In this document: piece by piece, positions 57,801 through 64,000 of the stretch | How the letters are laid out: every line of letters begins with the position of its first letter | How positions within the stretch are numbered: the first letter of the stretch is position 1 | Assembly: GCA_910589415.1 (NCBI GenBank) | Contig: OU342636.1 | Span: 38,393,735 to 38,457,734, forward strand | Length of the DNA stretch: 64,000 nucleotides | Origin: Malachius bipustulatus | Lineage: Eukaryota > Arthropoda > Insecta > Coleoptera > Melyridae | Reading direction: 5' to 3' | Position numbers and translations under genes: made by a program | Notes under the pieces: generated by a model | The model's database searches: none | Told to the model about the DNA's origin: nothing | Seen by the model: only the letters and a program-made list of their open reading frames with translations

Positions 57801-59353
57801 CAAGCACTACTGGGGAGCAGACGTGCATAGCTCTCTTATGTTTTATAGAGCCTTTGTCAGGTCCATAGTTGAATACGGACAATTCTTGTATGGCACGGCA
57901 TCGAGGGCGAGGCTACTCCACGTGGATCGCGTTCAGTTTAAATGCCTTCGAATTGTCTTGGGCGCGATGAAGAGTACTCCATGTCCCATCCTTTTGGCGG
58001 AATCGGGCGAAATCCCTCTAGCACATAGAAGACAGTATATGGCTAACAAATTTGCAGCAAAGCTATTACAATTTAACTCTAGCGATACAATAAACTTACT
58101 GTCCAAACTAAGCACTGTCACCCTAACAGATAAATACTGGGAAAAGAGGGGGATTCCCTTACTTTGCCAGGGTTTCTTGATTGTTAAAAACCTGCAGCAA
58201 ACTCCACAACCACAAACAAAATTTCTATTATTCCAGAAACCATATGAACTCCTTCATTACACTCCCAAGATTACCTTCCCTCAGTACTCTTTCCACGGCG
58301 GAATAAATAACACAATAATTATCAAAGATGTGTTAGAGAAAACTCCCGAAGCCATCCCAATATACACAGATGGTTCCAAATCGGAGTCCGGAGTTGGCTG
58401 TGCGATATACTGTCCTGATTATAACCTGAGTATGAAATACAAATTGGGGAACATTTGCTCAATCTTTACCGCTGAAGCGTGTGCCATACGAAAAGCATTA
58501 GAGTGGGCCTACCTGAATTCAATAGGTAGCATAGCCATAATAACAGACTCCAGATCCGTCCTCGAAGCATTAAATAGCAATATATATATAAACACATCAA
58601 AAACAACTTAATTGTAGAAATACTAGAACTTGGCTACTTACTGAAACTTACCAGGTGCAGCGTTCACTTTATTTGGGCGAGGGGTCACGCAGGTATCACG
58701 GGAAATGAGACAGTAGACGGATATGCGAGGGAGGCGCTGGCTTCTGGCGAGGGGGTCGAGCTGGTATCTCATAAAGATATTAGTTCCTGCCTCTGGAGAA
58801 TGGAGAACGTGGCCTGGAGTAACAAATGGGCACAATTCACGAACCAGTCAAACAACCAATATGCACTACTGCACACAATATTGCCATCTTCATTTCCGTA
58901 TCGCGAAAAAGGTCGCTTCTCTACAACGCTTATACTTAGGCTTAAAGTTCAACATGGTAGATTTCCCGAACACTTAAATAAGATAGGGATAAATGATACT
59001 CCTATGTGCCCACATTGCCCTTCAGAAGTTGGTTCCCTGAACCATATATTGTTTAAATGCAGGAATAATTCTCAAGCCACCGAAAGACTTTGGAAGACCT
59101 TAGACGAAAACAAGGTGGATAGGCCCACAAACTTGACAAATGTCCTTGCACTGGCAAATATGGACATCTACAAGGCTCTAACTGACTTTTTTATAGCTAT
59201 AAAGCTACCTCTCTAAACTCTTCGAGTTATATTTAATTTTTTATATTTTATTTAGAGTCTATTTTTTCTAGATAGAAGATGATGTTTGATATTTTGTGGC
59301 TAATGAACCCTGTTCGAGGCCAACCCTCCCCCCCCCCCCCCACACACACACAC
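57801..59353 (+). mobile_element. 5'-truncated LINE inserted in tandem array, 7 bp target duplication
   Basis: A 1553 bp insertion is flanked by AATTCTC at 57794-57800 and 59354-59360. The uninterrupted site AATAATTCTCTCAGAG is present in other array units, which fixes the boundaries. The 3' end is a C run followed by (CA)n, 59328-59353, similar to the AC tail of the LINE at 28329-29031. Confidence 0.92.
57802..59216 (+). pseudogene. Non-LTR retrotransposon ORF2 3' part (RT thumb, RNase H, C-terminal motif), one frameshift
   Basis: Coding starts at the truncation point (KHYWGADVHSSLMFYRAFVR), a typical segment just after the RT catalytic core, continuing VEYGQFLYGTASRARLLHVD. RNase H follows: YTDGSKSESGVGCA (first Asp), FTAEACAIRKAL (Glu), ITDSRSVLEAL (Asp). 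The frame then breaks in a TATATATATA tract (58581-58590), a likely slippage indel, giving a premature stop at 58611. The neighbouring frame continues with FIWARGHAGITGNETVDGYA (H and the last Asp) and the terminal GRFPEHLNKIGINDTPMC / CPSEVGSLNHILFKC Cys-His motif, ending at 59216. The endonuclease and RT catalytic domains are lost by 5' truncation. Dead copy, same clade as 28480-29031. Confidence 0.9.
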
Positions 59354-60599
59354 AATTCTCTCAGAGCAACTTTTTTCTATAATTACGTTTTCTGAAGTTT
59401 CAGAACGATTCAGCGTGTTTTGTTTTTCTGATAACACTACATACTCAGAATTCTAAAAATGTGTAAAGGCCCTAAAGGTTTTTATTTCACAGAATCGCAA
59501 GAAAGCCAAAAACTCTAGATCTTACGTGACAATTGAAGGAAATATGATTCACCGGCATCTCAATCTGCTTTTAATTCCGCTAGAAACAAAAAAACACGCA
59601 CAACTTACGATCTTTTAAGAATTACAGTCGTTTTGGTTTCAAAAATGGTAAAATAATTCTCTTAGAGCAACTTTTTTCTTGAATTACGTTTTCTGAAGTT
59701 TCAGAACAATCGAGCGTGTTTTGTTTTACCGGTAACACTACATACTCAGGCTTTTAGAAATGTGTAAAGGTCTTAAAGGCTTTTTATTTCACAGTATCTC
59801 AAGATAGCCAAGAGCTGAAGATCTTACGTGACAATTGAAGGAAACCTTGATTCACCGGCATCTCAGTATGCTTTTAATTCAGCAAGAAACCCAAAAACAC
59901 GTCCAAACTCACGATCTTTTAAGAATTGCAATAGTTTTGGTTTCGAAAATGGCTTCAAAAATGGTAAAATAATTCTCTTAGAGCAACTTTTTTTTTATTA
60001 CGCTTTCTGAAGTTTCAGAACGATCCAGCGTGTTTTGTTTTTCTGATAACACTACATACTAAGGATTCTAAAAATGTGTAAAGGCCTTAAAGACTATTGA
60101 TTTCACAAAATTTCAAGAAAGACAAAAATTCCAGGTCTTACGTGACAATTGAAGGAAATCGTGATTCGCCGGCCTCAGTGTGCTTTTAATTCAGCTAGAA
60201 AGACAAAAGCACGCACAACTTACGATCTTTCAAGAATTGTAACCGTTTGGTTTCGAAAACTGCCTCAAAAATGGAAAAATAATTCTCTCAGACCAACTTT
60301 TTTTCTTTAATTACGCTTTCTGAAGTTTCCGAACGATTCAACGTGTTTTTGTTTTTCTGATAACGCTACATACTTAGGATTCTAGAAATGTGTAAAGGCC
60401 CTAAAGACTTTTTTATCGCAGAATCTCAAGAAAACCAAAAACTCCAGGTCTTACGAAACAATTGAAAGAAATATTGATTCACCGGCATCTCAGTGTGCTT
60501 TGAATTCAGCAAGAAACTCAAAAACACGTACAGCTTATCGAAAACGGCTTCAAAAATAGTAAAAATATTTTTTTTAGCAAACATGGAAAATACAAAGGA

Positions 60600-62817
60600 G
60601 CAGCTTTATAACAGATTTAATGACTAAAATTAATTGTCAAGAAAATCCAACCTGCCGCGTAATATTTCCATGTAACACTACCTTTAGAAACCTGTTACTC
60701 GGTGGGAGGATTAATAGACGAGCCGAGGGTGCGGATATTAAGAAAGCGTATCTGTCAAAGCCACGGCCCCCTCTGCGGTCGCATATGGTACGGTAAGTCG
60801 ATGCCGAGCAGTGGATAAAGTTGCACATTAATCATGACCCTAATAGTGGTAATACTCTCATGTAGGTGGCTGTGAAAGGATAATGAATATTCCTCAAATC
60901 CCCGTCCGAAGGACGGGCGATGTCAACAGATTAATGGCGATTGTGGGGATGATGGCCGGTATGCGGTTGCGCTGCATCGGAGTCAAATCGGGCAGTTCAT
61001 TAATTTAAATCCACGGTTCGGATATTCGATTTCACCCGATGTGGACGGCGTGATCCGAGTCATGTTAGGTTAGGAAATTTGATTATCCCCGGCTTGCGGT
61101 ACACTTCGGGGGGATATACTTACATTCAAATCTTGCTTGGAGGTTACTTCACTTTTAGATCACACCCTGGCTTTAAAAAAAGTTACCCACACCTGTAATA
61201 ATGTGGGCGCGTTTATGAAAAGACTTCTTCGATTTTAATTTAAAAATTTCTGAACGTCTCGTGTGAGTTTAAAAATGGAGGCTGGCTGATCTCTCCGATT
61301 TGAAATCTTATAATACCTCCCCTATTTTATGCCTTCTGTGACCCACATAGGTAGGTATAAAGGATGAGGTGAATGACTGGTGCTGCTGGGATGCTTTATT
61401 ATAGTAAGATGAAGATGTAGGGAGCAATATGAGAACATAGACAGATCGTAAAAATCGACATTTTATCAACGTTTCAAGTGAATTACTTTAAACTGCGGCT
61501 TCGTGTCTTTAGTCCTCGGCTTATGGGGCCTTTGACCCTTACCTCAGGGGATTCCCTATGAAAGTTGAAATATTTTAATTTTTCTGCGTCATTTTTTTCC
61601 ATACATATTACATATAGCTCCCGAAGGACCAATATGGGAACGATAATATGACATTTTAATGACAAAAAATCTTAGTTTGTTATCACAAAAGTACCTAACG
61701 CGCTGTTGATATTGTTTCAAAACGACCATGGCTGCCAAAGCGTGTAAGACGTGTTGCTTGGCCGCACCTACAACAACCAACGCAAATTCCATATACCTTC
61801 TGTTACTTCTATACAATAGTCTCCTAATACCGTTGTTGTGCTTATAGGGAAATTCTCAACTAATGAGAGGGGAAGTTCGAGAACTAACTAGAGAGAACTA
61901 ACAGACACAAGTAGGTATCTGAGTATCTGGGAGCTGCCTGACTGGTATGTTCCAGAAAAAAAAACATTTGTACTCTGGAGGAATATTCGGAGTTGGTTGA
62001 CGTTCAACATCAGGGGTGTATTTATACAATGAGAGCTAGGAACAGCTCTCGGTCGACACAGTATGATCGTCGTTACCGCAATGGTGGAGTGCGATCGCGA
62101 TATCTCTAAAAATGGCCGCTAAATGAGAATTTTTTTTTTTTAATTTCAACTTTGACAGATTATAAATTACAGACGATGAGGTCATTTCGTTGAAACTTTT
62201 CAGGCGATGAGACCTTTTTCCTAGCTACACGCGGGTAATTGCGTGACGGTATTGCGACCACCGCGATCGGAGCTACGACGAAAAATGTCTGAAACAGACA
62301 CACTTTCCCCCTGAGTAATCCCAGCGATTTGGTTGCAAAATTTGAGAAAATCGGCTAAAACTTGAAGAATTTTTATCCACGATTAGGGGTGGACTAGGAC
62401 CACTTTTCCGAGATAGTTAAATGGATCTTCTGTAACACGACGATAACGTAGCGTGGAGCTATTTTTTGACAGCTGTCAAATATGTCAAATCTGACGGCGT
62501 ATTTATAAATTTAATAAATAATTATTAGTTTAAAATCACTGGCGAAAGATAAAAACAGAGCGCATCATCTGACTAAATGCGCGAGGGTGCTCAGGCCATT
62601 AAATTAGAAGAAGACCACGAGATGGGCGGAGAAATTACTTGACAGCTGCCAAATTTGACAGCGCATTTTTATAAATTTACAAAATAATAAATAGTGAAGC
62701 CGAGCTATAAAACATTTTAAGGCCAAAGGCTGAATTTGACAATCGACAAAGTGTTTAAACGCTCCTTTTTCGGTTAAGACAAGAACTTTTGGTAAATCGC
62801 TAAGAAAAAATCGACAA
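60600..62817. other. No gene recognised; short repeat pair
   Basis: A roughly 45 bp motif (TTGACAGCTGTCAAATATGT ... TATTTATAAATTTA, 62468-62515) is repeated at about 62639-62685. The region 60620-61100 is slightly more GC-rich, without motifs. Single YY1-like word AATGGCCGCT at 62111. Confidence 0.45.
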
Positions 62818-63545
62818 GTGCGTAAAAGAACGTCACTTTCAAGCACAAGTGCTTAGAAGAATATCACTTTTAAGCACCAGCGCCTAAAAATTTAACTTTT
62901 AAGCACAAGTGTGTAAAAGAATGTCACTTTTAAGCACAAGTGCGTGAAAGAATACCACTTTTAAGCACAAGTGGGTAAAAGAATGTCACCTTTAAGCACA
63001 ACTGCATTAAAAAATGTCACTTCTAAGCACAAGTGCGGAAAAAGTCACTTTGAAGCACAAATGCGTAAAGGAATGTCACTTTTAAGCACAAGTGCATAAA
63101 ATAATGTCACTTTTAGCCACGAGTACGTAACAGAATGTAACTTTTAAGCACAGGTACGTAAAATAATGTTACTTTTGAGCACAAGTGGGTAAAAGTATGC
63201 ACCTTTTAAGGACAAGTGCGTAAATGAACTTCACTTTTAAGCACACGTGTGTGAAACAATGTCTTTTTTAATTAAAGTGCGTAAGAGAAATGCAACTTTT
63301 AGACAAGAGTGCGTAATAGAATGCCACTTTTAAGCATAAGCGCGTAAAAATTTAACTTTTAAGTACAAATGCGAAAAAACAAATACACTATTAAGCACAA
63401 AGTGCGTAAATAAATGCCATTTTCAAGCACAAGTGCGTTCAAGAATGTCACTTTTAAGCACAAGTGCGTAAATATGATAGTTTTAAGCACAAATGCGTAA
63501 GAGAATGTCACTTTTAAGCACAAGTGCGTAATAGAATGTCGTTGT
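62818..63545 (+). repeat. 31 bp tandem array, ~23 copies
   Basis: The repeat unit reads approximately CACTTTTAAGCACAAGTGCG then TAAAAGAATGT. Units vary by substitutions and 1-3 bp indels, with one shorter unit near 63025-63055. Each unit has GCACAAGTGC, a short inverted repeat that also contains an E-box (CAAGTG). There is no spacer diversity, so this is not a CRISPR array. Confidence 0.93.
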
Positions 63546-64000
63546 AAAGTAAAATGACAATCAAAATGGCACCTTTATGAAGCGGTTCAAGAAATGTTTT
63601 ATTTTTGTTCTTTTATTAGCTTTGATTCAACAGCAAAACACGGAAAAACTGACGCTCAATGAAATCTCCTGAAACTTCAAAAACCACAAATTTGAAGTTG
63701 AGAATGTAAAAGCGCCAATGGTAGTCAGTATCCACTATACAAAATCGTGAAAAAATTAATTTTGTTTCCCTAGGGAGGTAAATAATCTCGTTCGTTCTTA
63801 TTTTTATAGTGGAAATGAATCGTTTTATGGTACCGTAGGGGAGCAAATAATTTTACAGTCGACAACTAACAGTTTGACGTTACTCAGTTGTCATTTATTT
63901 AAACGAATCTGCATTGAATCAATTCTTAATACAAAAAATTCCGGAAAAGACGTGTGGGTACCTACCTATATGTGTATGCTTGATCGAGATTCCTTGTCGA
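63546..64000. other. No gene recognised
   Basis: AT-rich sequence to the window edge; a minus-strand frame of 76 codons has no recognisable features. Confidence 0.4.

Larger units (their letters stand above)
56345..60590 (+). repeat. ~310 bp tandem array (at least 8 units), interrupted
   Basis: Units share GATTCACCGGCATCTCAGTG, CACAACTTACGATCTTTTAA, TTTTGGTTTCGAAAACGG, AATAATTCTCTCAGAG and AAAGGCCCTAAAGGCTTTTT. The first landmark recurs at 56592, 57075, 57380, about 57675, 59546, 59849, 60163 and 60476, giving spacings of 303-314 bp once insertions are removed. Inserted in it are a MITE (56387-56534), a second MITE (56722-56887) and a LINE (57801-59353). The array is noncoding; divergence between units is modest. 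It resembles a local satellite. Confidence 0.92.

Noticed and set aside
62818..63545. CRISPR array
   Set aside because: Units are contiguous 31 bp tandem repeats without unique spacers, no cas genes are present, and the sequence is eukaryotic.

Overview
The window is an AT-rich eukaryotic nuclear sequence dominated by transposable elements (TEs), tandem arrays and foldback repeats. It is most likely from an insect. Evidence: an intact piggyBac-type element at TTAA sites, a nearly complete DIRS-type tyrosine-recombinase retrotransposon, 5'-truncated non-LTR retrotransposons with short target duplications, many palindromic elements, and GGTAGGTAC/GTACCTACC words, which I recall as common in hemipteran and lepidopteran genomes. 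No bacterial gene organisation is visible. I could not identify any host protein-coding gene with confidence; every long reading frame belongs to a TE or a TE-like family.

Layout. 1-1150: no gene seen. 1160-4175: a ~3 kb satellite built from alternating GAA/TTC pentamers (the heat-shock-element pattern) in a higher-order period of about 250 bp. 4200-14900: mostly non-coding, with an RNase H relic (6205-6420), a 1.6 kb stretch rich in YY1/Pho-like words (7480-9120), a possible small non-coding exon (13579-13622), a GC-rich block and two strong G-quadruplex tracts (14338-14427). 14940-15618: foldback element with CAGGGTG ends. 16218-16460: an unassigned open frame. 18775-21355: intact piggyBac-like transposon. 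23291-23391: tRNA-like pol III unit on the minus strand. 25287-26576: 1.3 kb palindrome. 27000-37160: nested repeats, including a YY1/Pho-word palindromic family, a truncated LINE inside an older repeat, and an 851 bp palindrome inside a TA-flanked element. 39500-41240: further foldbacks. 41244-46056: DIRS element on the minus strand (Gag, RT-RNase H, tyrosine recombinase). 46265-47552: a zinc-motif pseudogene split by an 865 bp transposon. 48353-52318: inverted relatives of earlier repeats. 52490-55690: more palindromes. 56345-60590: ~310 bp tandem array interrupted by two MITEs and a LINE. 62818-63545: ~31 bp tandem array.

The most informative parts are structural. Insertions into known repeat or coding sequence give exact boundaries and target duplications (57794-59360, 28317-29043, 46406-47280). 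Several short inverted-repeat families share termini and recur in both orientations, which makes the window a record of layered TE invasions. Coordinates of repeat edges were read by eye and may be off by a few bases; family names rest on motifs, not on searches.
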